Below are positions 36,325 to 44,033 of a DNA stretch of 64,000 nucleotides, in pieces. This DNA comes from a virus. The stretch lies in the IMG/VR virus record IMGVR_UViG_3300042988_001121, positions 114,210-178,209 of that record. One strand, written 5' to 3'. The notes beneath the pieces were generated by a model that saw only the letters and a program-made list of their open reading frames with translations, did no database searches and was not told the origin of the DNA. The position numbers and the translations under genes are program-made. Numbering within the stretch: position 1 is the first letter of the stretch; each line of letters begins with the position of its first letter.

Positions 36325-36765
36325 TTAGATTCCTAGATCGTCTTCTGTTAACACAATGAATTCTATTCCCTTTGAGCGACAGAAAGCTGTTGCTGCCTTC
36401 CATTTTGCCTGATTGATCAGAAACGTTTTAAGAGCCTCTGCATAGGTCGCTTTGTTCTTTTTCATCACTGGTGGCAATGTCTCGTGTTTTGGTTTAATCT
36501 CAATTGCATATGTCTTTATTTCATCGTTTCTATTTTTGATCTTTGCAATGAAGTCAACAAAGTACCGATGTGGCTTATTATCAATTGGACTTATATAAGG
36601 GATTACCAATGTTTCTGATGAGTAGAGAACAACATTTTTATTGGCATCAAGCCAGTTCAGAAAACGGGTTTCCCACGAAGATCGTGAAACGATTTCATTG
36701 AGATTTCCTACATATTTTTCTGGCGCTATTTTTGGAACCCATTTTCTTGGTGTTGCTCTAGCCAT
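36325..36765 (-). CDS. 4: Head completion protein gp4 (nuclease-like)
   Basis: 146 residues. KWVPKIAPEKYVGNLNEIVS RSSWE-type start and FLNWLDANKNVVLYSSETLV, HRYFVDFIAKIKN, TYAIEIKPKHETLPP match T4 gp4 (KWVPKN...Y.GDP..ITYRSNWE...RRYFMDI...EIKPKKETQPP). The D-ExK pattern is of the restriction-endonuclease fold. It completes the filled head before tail joining. The start overlaps the gp51-like frame. Confidence 0.93.
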   Translation of the reverse strand: MARATPRKWVPKIAPEKYVGNLNEIVSRSSWETRFLNWLDANKNVVLYSSETLVIPYISPIDNKPHRYFVDFIAKIKNRNDEIKTYAIEIKPKHETLPPVMKKNKATYAEALKTFLINQAKWKAATAFCRSKGIEFIVLTEDDLGI

Positions 36766-36904
36766 AATGTTGTTCTTTGTTTCGCTCTTGAATCTCTTTG
36801 GTAAGATCGCTGATGATCATGCTCACTTCAATGTCCCTTTCCCACGGAAGCATTTTCTCAATTGATTCGATATTGTATTTGAACCTATACGCCAATGTGT
36901 GCAT
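36758..36904 (-). CDS. gp51-like frame, probably reached by -1 frameshift from gp26
   Basis: From the internal ATG the frame gives 48 residues (MHTLAYRFKYNIESIEKMLP ... ERNKEQHYG). The conserved part clearly extends further upstream in the same frame as LSSLDLKDYYTL, where there is no start codon; that stretch overlaps the gp26 stop. In T4-like phages a small protein of this look (DYYxL...YxIxxIExMLPxER) follows gp26. It would be made as the C-terminus of a gp26 fusion after slippage at the U7 run. The ATG has no good SD. Confidence 0.65.
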   Translation of the reverse strand: MHTLAYRFKYNIESIEKMLPWERDIEVSMIISDLTKEIQERNKEQHYG

Positions 36905-36942
36905 CAGCGTATAGTAGTCCTTCAGATCAAGTGAGGAAAGGG

Positions 36943-37650
36943 TTATAGAAAAAAATTCTCGTATCCAGACAATACAGATTCATGTTGCTTGCCACATTTA
37001 CGACATGTGTAGGATGCATTCAGTTTAACGGCAGGCATCTTGGCAATGAATTCTTCGATACCCTTACGTTGTCTACGTGAGATTGATTGAATGAATTCCA
37101 ATTTCTCGGCTCTGTTTTTATCCAGTATGTCATCTTCCGTTAAAACAGATTCAATGCAGTCAACAACAATTTCATCTGCATCTTTTCCTTCACCAAGAGC
37201 AATGAAGTCATCAAGGCTCGGGTGATGCATCTTCACAAAATATTTTGTGTCGGTAATAGGAATCATCCCCATGTCTTTTGTTGGTGCTGGCTCAATGATT
37301 ACGTCATCGATATTAACATGAAATTCTGTCTTAACAGGTGTTTCTTCGCAGTCACATTTACCGATCAATTCAACAATTTCACCAATTGATTTTGATCTGA
37401 TTTTCAGAAAGATGTATTCTAGATCATAGTAAGGAATCTTGTTTGCATCAAGACCAGTGCAGATATTAACAATCTTTTTGATTGCGTTAATGATGGTGTC
37501 AATGCTGTCGTCCTGTAATGCCAGAAGCAATGCTTTTTCTTCTTTGACCGTAAATGGTCTGTAAGAGATTTTTGCGCCTGTACTTGGTTGTGTCAGGGTA
37601 TATGATGGTAAAAGTTCTTCACTCACTTTAATATTTTCCTTTATTGCCAA
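36943..37650 (-). CDS. 26: Baseplate hub protein gp26 (T4_baseplate family)
   Basis: 235 residues. LTQPSTGAKISYRPFTVKEE followed by KALLLAL and DLEYIFLKIRSKSIGEIVEL are hallmarks of the T4 gp26 family (LPSTGxxIxYRPFxVKEEKxLLxA...DxEYxFLxIRxKSxGExV). The C-terminus has four Cys in YTCRKCGKQ and CDCEE. In this phage it may act as a tail-assembly chaperone, given the frameshift signal in its last codons. It overlaps the tail-tube-like gene upstream. Confidence 0.9.
   Translation of the reverse strand: MAIKENIKVSEELLPSYTLTQPSTGAKISYRPFTVKEEKALLLALQDDSIDTIINAIKKIVNICTGLDANKIPYYDLEYIFLKIRSKSIGEIVELIGKCDCEETPVKTEFHVNIDDVIIEPAPTKDMGMIPITDTKYFVKMHHPSLDDFIALGEGKDADEIVVDCIESVLTEDDILDKNRAEKLEFIQSISRRQRKGIEEFIAKMPAVKLNASYTCRKCGKQHESVLSGYENFFL
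36949..36955 (-). promoter_or_regulatory. U UUU UUU slippery heptamer at the gp26 end
   Basis: The last gp26 codons are AAT TTT TTT CTA TAA. In frame this is the classical X XXY YYZ slippery form. A -1 slip enters the frame that continues SITLSSLDLKDYYTL and ends at 36758. Confidence 0.65.
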
Positions 37651-38321
37651 TATTCATCTGGTATGTTTTGGTAGTCACCAGCAAAGTTTCCTAGTTGATC
37701 GTATTGAGGTTCATTAGTGGCACTATAGCCCTCATCAGACTCTGTTGGTAACGTTTCGGAGTCTTTAACAGCGCCGCCATCAAACGTTTCATCAGATTTC
37801 TTGATATCCATGTATGAGTAACAAAATTCTGTTGAGAATGTGCTTATCTGACCCATACCAGACCAATTTAATTCAATTTCGCTCAGAGTCTTCGGAAATG
37901 CATCTTTGAGTACATAGGTCATGATACTCTTGTCTTGCATGTTCTTGATGTTGACCTGTATCTCTGTTGAATAGTCGCTTGGATATCCGAATGTTCTCTT
38001 TTTACTAACAATGAACTTCATCCATTTTTCAAAGAACATTCTGATATTCATCTGTTGATCGGCATAGAAAGACAATCTTACATCTGTCTTATCTGCGTCA
38101 TATACAAAATGTCGTTTCGTGTCAACATCAATATATTGATCATTTGTTGAAAACGAAATTCCCGGCACATTTGCATTAAAGCAAAATAGGTTGATGTATT
38201 TCTGTGTATCAGAAATGTCATTGTCGCCTTGCATACACGGAGGAACAGTAATACCTACCGAGAATAGATAAGGTCTTGATATATTACGTTCCCGTAATTC
38301 GTTTCTGAATTGTTCTAACAT
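37641..38321 (-). CDS. Tail-tube family protein (gp54/gp19-like)
   Basis: 226 residues. Contains NANVPGISFSTNDQYIDVDT, DVRLSFYADQQMNIRMFFEK and KDAFPKTLSEIELNWSGMGQ followed by ISTFSTEFCYSYMDI, the fold signature of T4 gp19/gp54 tube-like proteins (vPg...t.....n...r.f...W...v........f..dAfP..is...l.w.....i.tf.v.f.Y). By position next to gp26 and divergent from gp48 it is probably the tube initiator gp54. The tail (SDETFDGGAVKDSETLPTES) is acidic and probably flexible. Confidence 0.78.
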   Translation of the reverse strand: MLEQFRNELRERNISRPYLFSVGITVPPCMQGDNDISDTQKYINLFCFNANVPGISFSTNDQYIDVDTKRHFVYDADKTDVRLSFYADQQMNIRMFFEKWMKFIVSKKRTFGYPSDYSTEIQVNIKNMQDKSIMTYVLKDAFPKTLSEIELNWSGMGQISTFSTEFCYSYMDIKKSDETFDGGAVKDSETLPTESDEGYSATNEPQYDQLGNFAGDYQNIPDEYWQ

Positions 38322-38344
38322 TTTGTGTTGAATTGTCTATTTTT

Positions 38345-38364
38345 CTATTTAATGGATTAAATAG
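38345..38364. promoter_or_regulatory. Divergent palindromic late promoters
   Basis: CTATTTAATGGATTAAATAG is a perfect inverted repeat. Each arm reads ATTAAATAG outward, a T4 late-type box for gp48 on plus and for the gp54-like/gp26/gp4 operon on minus. Confidence 0.6.
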
Positions 38365-38384
38365 TACAAACAAATATCTATGCT

Positions 38385-39350
38385 ATGTCACAAAAGTTTT
38401 TATACTACCCTTCCAAATTAGCAGCATTAACATCATCGCCGGATACTGCATATACTATGTTCTATATCAATAGTGATGTTCGCGCATCTAAATTGAAGAA
38501 CGATAAGAGTATGGGTGACGTATATGTTGATGCTTCGACCACAAGAACCAGTGCCCAAGATTCTTTTTCTTCTGACGGTTCAAACGGTTATGGTAATTCT
38601 ATTATCAGAAATAAAGAAGATGATCCTGCTCTGAGTATCAAGGATACAGAAAATCGCAATCTTAGATTCAAGAAGCAAGATAACATGACTCGATTGGATA
38701 GAGCTATTGTTCTTCCGATGCCATCCAATCTGATTTTCAACGATTCTGTTCACTACGGGGAAGAACCAGCAAACCTTCTGTCACTGACAATGGACACTGG
38801 CGCTGATCTTATTCAGGGTGGCAATAGACTCGCAAAGGCTGGTAATATTGCAACAGCAATTGCTGCATCTTATGCCGCATCAAACAGTAAAACAGGAACC
38901 GCCGCCAATTCTTATTTGAAGGCAGAAAGAAAAGTTTTCAACCCGCGAAAAGAACAAGTATTCAATAACGTCGATTTTCGGACATTCAATTTTCAGTATA
39001 CGTTTTCACCAACTTCTCGTGCCGAGGCAGATTCAGTTCAAGAAATCATCAAGTCGTTCAGATATTATTCCATGCCATTCATGGACAGTTCAAAATTGTT
39101 CTATTTGACTCCGGCTGAATTTGTTATCAATTTCATGTTGGGGTCAGGCACTAACACAGCCATTCCAAGAATCATGACTTCTGTTCTCACGAATGTAACA
39201 ACAAATTTGACTCCGAACAATCAGTGGGCAAATTTCGAGAATGGGTTTCCGCCATTCATCGATTTCGTGTTGACGTTCAAAGAATTGGAAACTCTTAACA
39301 GGGATCGTATTGAGGCTCCTGACGGTATGAAAGATGCAGGTGGATACTAA
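38385..39350 (+). CDS. 48: Tail tube cap / baseplate protein gp48
   Basis: 321 residues. The end (FIDFVLTFKELETLNRDRIE) matches T4 gp48 (FTLEITMREIITLNRASLY), and FNFQYTFSPTSRAEADSVQE followed by IIKSFRYY matches its tube-like core (FTWDLTPRSTEDLMAIINIYQYF). The first ~130 residues are Ser/Asp-rich and flexible. gp48 caps the baseplate hub where the tail tube starts. First gene of the plus-strand virion operon; overlaps gp53 by one base (TAATG). Confidence 0.88.
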   Translation: MSQKFLYYPSKLAALTSSPDTAYTMFYINSDVRASKLKNDKSMGDVYVDASTTRTSAQDSFSSDGSNGYGNSIIRNKEDDPALSIKDTENRNLRFKKQDNMTRLDRAIVLPMPSNLIFNDSVHYGEEPANLLSLTMDTGADLIQGGNRLAKAGNIATAIAASYAASNSKTGTAANSYLKAERKVFNPRKEQVFNNVDFRTFNFQYTFSPTSRAEADSVQEIIKSFRYYSMPFMDSSKLFYLTPAEFVINFMLGSGTNTAIPRIMTSVLTNVTTNLTPNNQWANFENGFPPFIDFVLTFKELETLNRDRIEAPDGMKDAGGY

Positions 39351-39880
39351 TGAATTACTTTAATCAGTTTCCTCTCATTCAATATGACTTCGATGGCGTT
39401 AGTCATGTACTAACGGATATCTTTCGTAGATCGCGTTTAAACCCCATATACGAGGATTTGACCGATATGTATACCACATACTCAGTCAATGACGGAGAAA
39501 CGCCAGAAGACGTTTCTATGCGGTTCTATAAGACTCCTGATCTACATTGGGTGATACTTGTGATCAACAAGATTATCAACCCATATACAGATTGGGTTCA
39601 ACCAGAACATGTGATTGAAGAAATTGCCAAAGAGAAATATGGCGATGACTATCAGAAAACTTGGTACTACGAAGATTCTGATGGCGATGTTGTATCTGTG
39701 ATCAAGGAATATAAGAAGGGCGCTGTCTGGACTTCTCCTACTGATACAGGAAATCACCTTGCAGTTACTTTTTTGGATCATGAGCTTAGACTGAATGAAA
39801 AGCGCCGAGAAATAAAGATTCTTAGGGTTGAGTTGGTCACTGATTTCATTTCTGAATATATACGGACAATCAGAAGATGA
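39350..39880 (+). CDS. 53: Baseplate wedge protein gp53
   Basis: 176 residues. MNYFNQFPLIQYDFDGVSHV, then YEDLTDMYTTYSVNDGETPE and FYKTPDLHWVILVINKIINP followed by YTDWV, the gp53 pattern (YFxxfPxixY...DxxRRxxl...YxvxdGdrPEdVAxkxYgdpxlhWvILLxNnIxdP). It holds adjacent wedges together in the T4 baseplate. Overlaps gp27 by 4 bp. Confidence 0.92.
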   Translation: MNYFNQFPLIQYDFDGVSHVLTDIFRRSRLNPIYEDLTDMYTTYSVNDGETPEDVSMRFYKTPDLHWVILVINKIINPYTDWVQPEHVIEEIAKEKYGDDYQKTWYYEDSDGDVVSVIKEYKKGAVWTSPTDTGNHLAVTFLDHELRLNEKRREIKILRVELVTDFISEYIRTIRR

Positions 39881-41142
39881 GCGAAGTCATTTCAAGTAAT
39901 GCTGTTGCGTTTCCGGGTGAAGTTAATATATCAAAAGCCGACTTGATTACTCATGCCGGGGTAAGAATTGATATAACAGGGATCATTCAGCAATTCAATA
40001 TATTTGAAGACCTCTATTCAAATTATTTGACCTGTACAATTATTATTTCTGATGCTGTTGGTCTGTTTTCAATGTCTCCTTTAATTGGACAGGAACTGAT
40101 TGATATTGAACTACAGACTCCTTCTTTAAAAGAAACTCTCAACAAGACCTTCTATATTCATAAGTTGGATGACCGTCAGTTTGAGGGAGCCAGAGTACAG
40201 ACATATAGTTTACATTGCTGTAGTCGCGAAGCCGTTGTATCGAGTAATCTGAAAATATCAAGATCATTCAAAGATAAGCCTATTTCAGAACATGTCGCTG
40301 ATATCTTTCAAAAAGATTTACAGTCAGAGACTTTGTGTTATGTCGAAGATACTAGCAATAATTTTAAATTTATTGCACCGTATTGGTCGCCATTCGAAAC
40401 AATCAACTGGTTATCTAATAGAGCATTGAATGCGAATGAGAATGCTGGATTTCTGTTCTTTGAAACGAATCAAAGTTACGAATTCACATCACTTGAAATG
40501 TTGATGGGAGCCAATCCAGCACATACGTACATCTATGCAGATCAGAGTGGAAGAACATCTAGTAACAACTTGAATGAAGATATCAAGTATTCGTTTGTTG
40601 AATCTATGTATACGGACGTTGGGTTTGATTACTTCCGTAGATTGCATCAGGGCGCATATGCAAGTAAGGTAACGACATTTGATATGACCCTGAAAACTTT
40701 TGCTTCAACTGATTACGATTATGTACGTGATTTCAATAAAACAATGCATTTGGATGATTATCCATTGACTTCATCGACATTGGTGCGCTCAAGAATAGCA
40801 CATCAATATTTTGTTACAAAGAATAACTATCTATTTGGTGATAAATTTGATCAGGGGCATAGAAATTGGTTGCTATCAAGAAATGCGCTCTACCAACAAA
40901 CATTCATGCACAAGATCAATCTTCGGGTTATCGGAAGATTTGATATTAAGGTAGGTAATGTCATTAAGTTGAAGATCAATGATTTTCGGGCGTTTGGTGA
41001 ACAGGAATCTACTGAGATAGAGGATGATATGTATACCGGTCGTTATCTTGTTACGGCTATCAGACATATCATTGCTGCCAATAAGCATACCATGTACCTT
41101 GAAGTCATCAAGGATTCCTTTACAGTTAATTTGGATGAGTGA
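39877..41142 (+). CDS. 27: Baseplate hub protein gp27
   Basis: 421 residues. FNIFEDLYSNYLTCTIIISD and QTYSLHCCSREAVVSSNLKI plus FIAPYWSPFETINWLSNRAL are typical of gp27/VgrG-like hub rings in T4-likes (IYE.i....l.g.i.i.D......lPl.G.E.i...; lhf.S.E.i.N...ki...y). It ends TGRYLVTAIRHIIAANKHTM, the usual final beta region. It forms the cup on which the gp5 spike sits; gp5 follows directly. Confidence 0.88.
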   Translation: MSEVISSNAVAFPGEVNISKADLITHAGVRIDITGIIQQFNIFEDLYSNYLTCTIIISDAVGLFSMSPLIGQELIDIELQTPSLKETLNKTFYIHKLDDRQFEGARVQTYSLHCCSREAVVSSNLKISRSFKDKPISEHVADIFQKDLQSETLCYVEDTSNNFKFIAPYWSPFETINWLSNRALNANENAGFLFFETNQSYEFTSLEMLMGANPAHTYIYADQSGRTSSNNLNEDIKYSFVESMYTDVGFDYFRRLHQGAYASKVTTFDMTLKTFASTDYDYVRDFNKTMHLDDYPLTSSTLVRSRIAHQYFVTKNNYLFGDKFDQGHRNWLLSRNALYQQTFMHKINLRVIGRFDIKVGNVIKLKINDFRAFGEQESTEIEDDMYTGRYLVTAIRHIIAANKHTMYLEVIKDSFTVNLDE

Positions 41143-43634
41143 TGTTTCAAAATTTTTATCAAGCAATTGTTGAATCAAGAAAAGACCCACTGAAATTGGG
41201 TCGCTGTCAGGTGCGCGTTTTTGGAGTTCATACCGAATCGCTGACCCTTATTCCAACAGAAGATTTGCCTTGGGCAACCATTTTGATGCCTCCTACCAGT
41301 GCCTCTATTTCTGGTATAGGAAACTCACCAACAGGTTTGGTTGAAGGTTCATTGGTCATGGTTGTTTTCCTTGATGGCGAATCGAAACAACAGCCAATGA
41401 TTGTTGGTAGCGTTCATGGAATCCCTCAGAAGAAAAATGCTTTCTCTGCGGCAGAGAATGATGGTACAACCACAGAATCGGAATCTCCTACACAACCAGA
41501 TCAAACCGATTCTAATGTAGATACACAGAAAGCAGAAGAAACGCCAACAGAAACAGGTGATTGTTGCAGTAGCGTTGATAGTTCTGCGATGGTCGCTAAA
41601 TTTGGCTCCAATGTTACTACTGTCTGTGAGACTTTATGTGCATATGGTATTAAGAATCCGTATGCAGTTGTTGCTATATTGGCTAACGTGGCAAAGGAAT
41701 GTGGATTCAAACCTCAAAGAGAATCCATGAAATATAGTAGTGCTGATAGACTACGCGCTATTTTTCCGAGCAAGTTCAATTCAATGTCTGATACCGATAT
41801 TCAGAAATATGTCAACAATGAACAGACTCTTGCTAATTACGTTTATTCGAATCGTGAAGGGAATGGTGACGCAGCATCCGGTGACGGATACAAATATCGT
41901 GGCGGTGGTCTAATTCAACTTACATTCAAAAACAATTATATTTCTATTGGTAGTAAAATTGGCGTCGATTTAGCTGCCAATCCAGATAAAGTCAATGATC
42001 CTTCTATTGCAGCAAAGGTTGTTGCTCAGTATATGATCAATCGCTATGGCGGGGCAGGTAGATTGAATTTCAGTGATCTGAACACGGCTCTATCTGATGT
42101 AACACGTAAAATAAATCCGGGCGGCGTTGATAACGATCTTCCGAAGGTCACTTCATATGCGTCTTTGTGTTCTGTTATTGGTGATCCATCAACAAAGAAA
42201 GCTGCTGACAAGGAATTGGCTAAGACTGTTCCGGCAGGTCAAGTTAAGCCGGACGGTACTATTTCTGATGGCATACCTGATAGTCATAAGACCAATGATG
42301 ATATGGGTTTCAAAGACCCAAATAATGTTTACCCGCTAGAAGATTTTCTGAAGGAACCTGATGTAAATCGACTTGCACGAAGAATTACTAAGATGACTCC
42401 GGTCGAGGTAAAACGAAATAATCGTAGAAAGTCTATCAAGTCAGTTGACTCCGAATTCTTTGAGCCACCTATTCCTTATAATGCCAAATATCCTTACAAT
42501 CACGTAAGGTTTTCGGAGAGTGGTCATTTAGAAGAAGTTGATGATACGCCTAGTGCAGAAAGATTGCATTGGTATCATACCGCAGGAACATATCAAGAAA
42601 TTGATGCTCATGGTACTCGGGTCAATAAAATTGTTGGTGATGACTTTACGATTATTGAACGGAATGGTTACGTCTATGTTGATGGCGTCATAAGACTCAC
42701 TACCGGCTCTCATGCCAAATTGCTGATTCAAGGTAATATGGACGTTCGAGTAAACGGTGATTTGACATATGATGTTGGCGGTGATATTAAAATGTCTGCT
42801 GCTGGCTCTGTTAATTTTACTGCTGGATCAGAAACACACATTTATTCGGGCGGTTCTGTTAACGTACAGGGGTCTGGTGTTTATTGGCAATCTGGTACAG
42901 CTAAGGGGTATGGTGCTTCTGCTGGTACAGCAAATGATAATGATTATCCTTTCCAACAAAATGAGACTGCTGAAGATCAGGAAGTCATTGATTTGGATGA
43001 TGCCGATGAAGAAGAAGTTACTGCGGCAAGAGAAAAGGCTATCAAGGAAGGTAAGATAACTCAGGCAGAAGTTGATGAAGCCAAAAATGTTGAGTCAACC
43101 CAAGAGGATACAAAGGAGCCTGATGTAAATATCGATGCATATCCTGCGTCTTGTTCTGCCTTCATCAATAAATCTGATATACCTTCTAGTATAAAACTGA
43201 GTCAATATTTTACATTAGGCTCATTAACAGAATCTGTTGTGTTTAGTCATACAGTTGTACCAAACCTCGGTAAGACCAAGGGTGAAATTGTATGTAACTT
43301 AAAGCAATTGGCAGAGAATTGTTTGGACAAGATAAAATCGAAATATCCAAATATGATGGTCACTTGTACATTCAGACCTAACTCAAATACAAGCCAGCAT
43401 AATATAGGTCAGGCAGCGGATATTCAATTTACTGGCGCAAGTAAGGCAGAATATTTTGAAATTGCTAAATGGATTAAATCCAATGTGTTGTTTGATCAGC
43501 TTTTGTTGGAATATAAAACAACTGGAACGAAATTACCTTGGATACATATTAGCTACACAGAGTCACCGAGAAGACAGGTAATGACTTTCTTGAACAACAC
43601 AAAATACGCAGACGGTTTGCATAGGATTGAATAA
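41142..43634 (+). CDS. 5: Tail spike gp5 with GH19-type and M15-type wall hydrolases
   Basis: 830 residues. ~1-105: OB domain (KLGRCQVRVFGVHTE, LPWATILMPPTSAS). ~140-325: GH19 chitinase/lysozyme-like domain with NVAKECGFKP (catalytic Glu) and GDGYKYRGGGLIQLT; T4 gp5 instead has a GH24 lysozyme. ~470-590: gp5C/VgrG-type beta-helix (LLIQGNMDVRVNGDLTYDVG ... GSETHIYSGGSVNVQGSG). ~600-660 acidic linker. ~670-830: peptidase M15-like zinc domain with SQHNIGQAADIQF (HxxxxxxD) and PWIHISY (third His). It would pierce the outer membrane and cut both glycan and peptide bonds. ATG at 41142 preferred over the GTG before it. Confidence 0.9.
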   Translation: MFQNFYQAIVESRKDPLKLGRCQVRVFGVHTESLTLIPTEDLPWATILMPPTSASISGIGNSPTGLVEGSLVMVVFLDGESKQQPMIVGSVHGIPQKKNAFSAAENDGTTTESESPTQPDQTDSNVDTQKAEETPTETGDCCSSVDSSAMVAKFGSNVTTVCETLCAYGIKNPYAVVAILANVAKECGFKPQRESMKYSSADRLRAIFPSKFNSMSDTDIQKYVNNEQTLANYVYSNREGNGDAASGDGYKYRGGGLIQLTFKNNYISIGSKIGVDLAANPDKVNDPSIAAKVVAQYMINRYGGAGRLNFSDLNTALSDVTRKINPGGVDNDLPKVTSYASLCSVIGDPSTKKAADKELAKTVPAGQVKPDGTISDGIPDSHKTNDDMGFKDPNNVYPLEDFLKEPDVNRLARRITKMTPVEVKRNNRRKSIKSVDSEFFEPPIPYNAKYPYNHVRFSESGHLEEVDDTPSAERLHWYHTAGTYQEIDAHGTRVNKIVGDDFTIIERNGYVYVDGVIRLTTGSHAKLLIQGNMDVRVNGDLTYDVGGDIKMSAAGSVNFTAGSETHIYSGGSVNVQGSGVYWQSGTAKGYGASAGTANDNDYPFQQNETAEDQEVIDLDDADEEEVTAAREKAIKEGKITQAEVDEAKNVESTQEDTKEPDVNIDAYPASCSAFINKSDIPSSIKLSQYFTLGSLTESVVFSHTVVPNLGKTKGEIVCNLKQLAENCLDKIKSKYPNMMVTCTFRPNSNTSQHNIGQAADIQFTGASKAEYFEIAKWIKSNVLFDQLLLEYKTTGTKLPWIHISYTESPRRQVMTFLNNTKYADGLHRIE

Positions 43635-44032
43635 TGCCAACAATAACAAAAGAAGTACGGGAATATAAAGACATTGCCTTTATGATGGAAAGCCATCCCC
43701 TTTCAGGGGAGATTGTCACCAAGAAAAATGCAGAGGCTATTAAACAGAGCATTCGCAATCTATTACTTACCAGAAAGGGAAGTCGTAAATTTGATCCAGA
43801 GTTTGGTTCACCGATATACGAATTTCTTTTTGAGAATTTCACTGGCGCAGCCATCTATGCATGTAGAACACAAATAGCAAGCATGCTAGGTAAATATGAA
43901 CCTCGATTTTCTGTGAGAAAGGTTGATATCACGTCTCCTTCTCCGAATACAATAAATATAGAGATTGAGGGTCTTATTGTCAATACAACCAGACCAATCA
44001 CAATAACACTTCTTGTTGATAGATTGCGGTAA
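43634..44032 (+). CDS. 25: Baseplate wedge protein gp25
   Basis: 132 residues, the same length as T4 gp25. KKNAEAIKQSIRNLLLTRKG followed by SRKFDPEFGSPIYEFLFE, and YEPRFSVRKVDI (the EPR motif), are the gp25/lysozyme-like wedge signature. It nucleates the sheath with gp6. One-base overlap with the gp5 stop. Confidence 0.95.
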   Translation: MPTITKEVREYKDIAFMMESHPLSGEIVTKKNAEAIKQSIRNLLLTRKGSRKFDPEFGSPIYEFLFENFTGAAIYACRTQIASMLGKYEPRFSVRKVDITSPSPNTINIEIEGLIVNTTRPITITLLVDRLR

Positions 44033-44033
44033 A

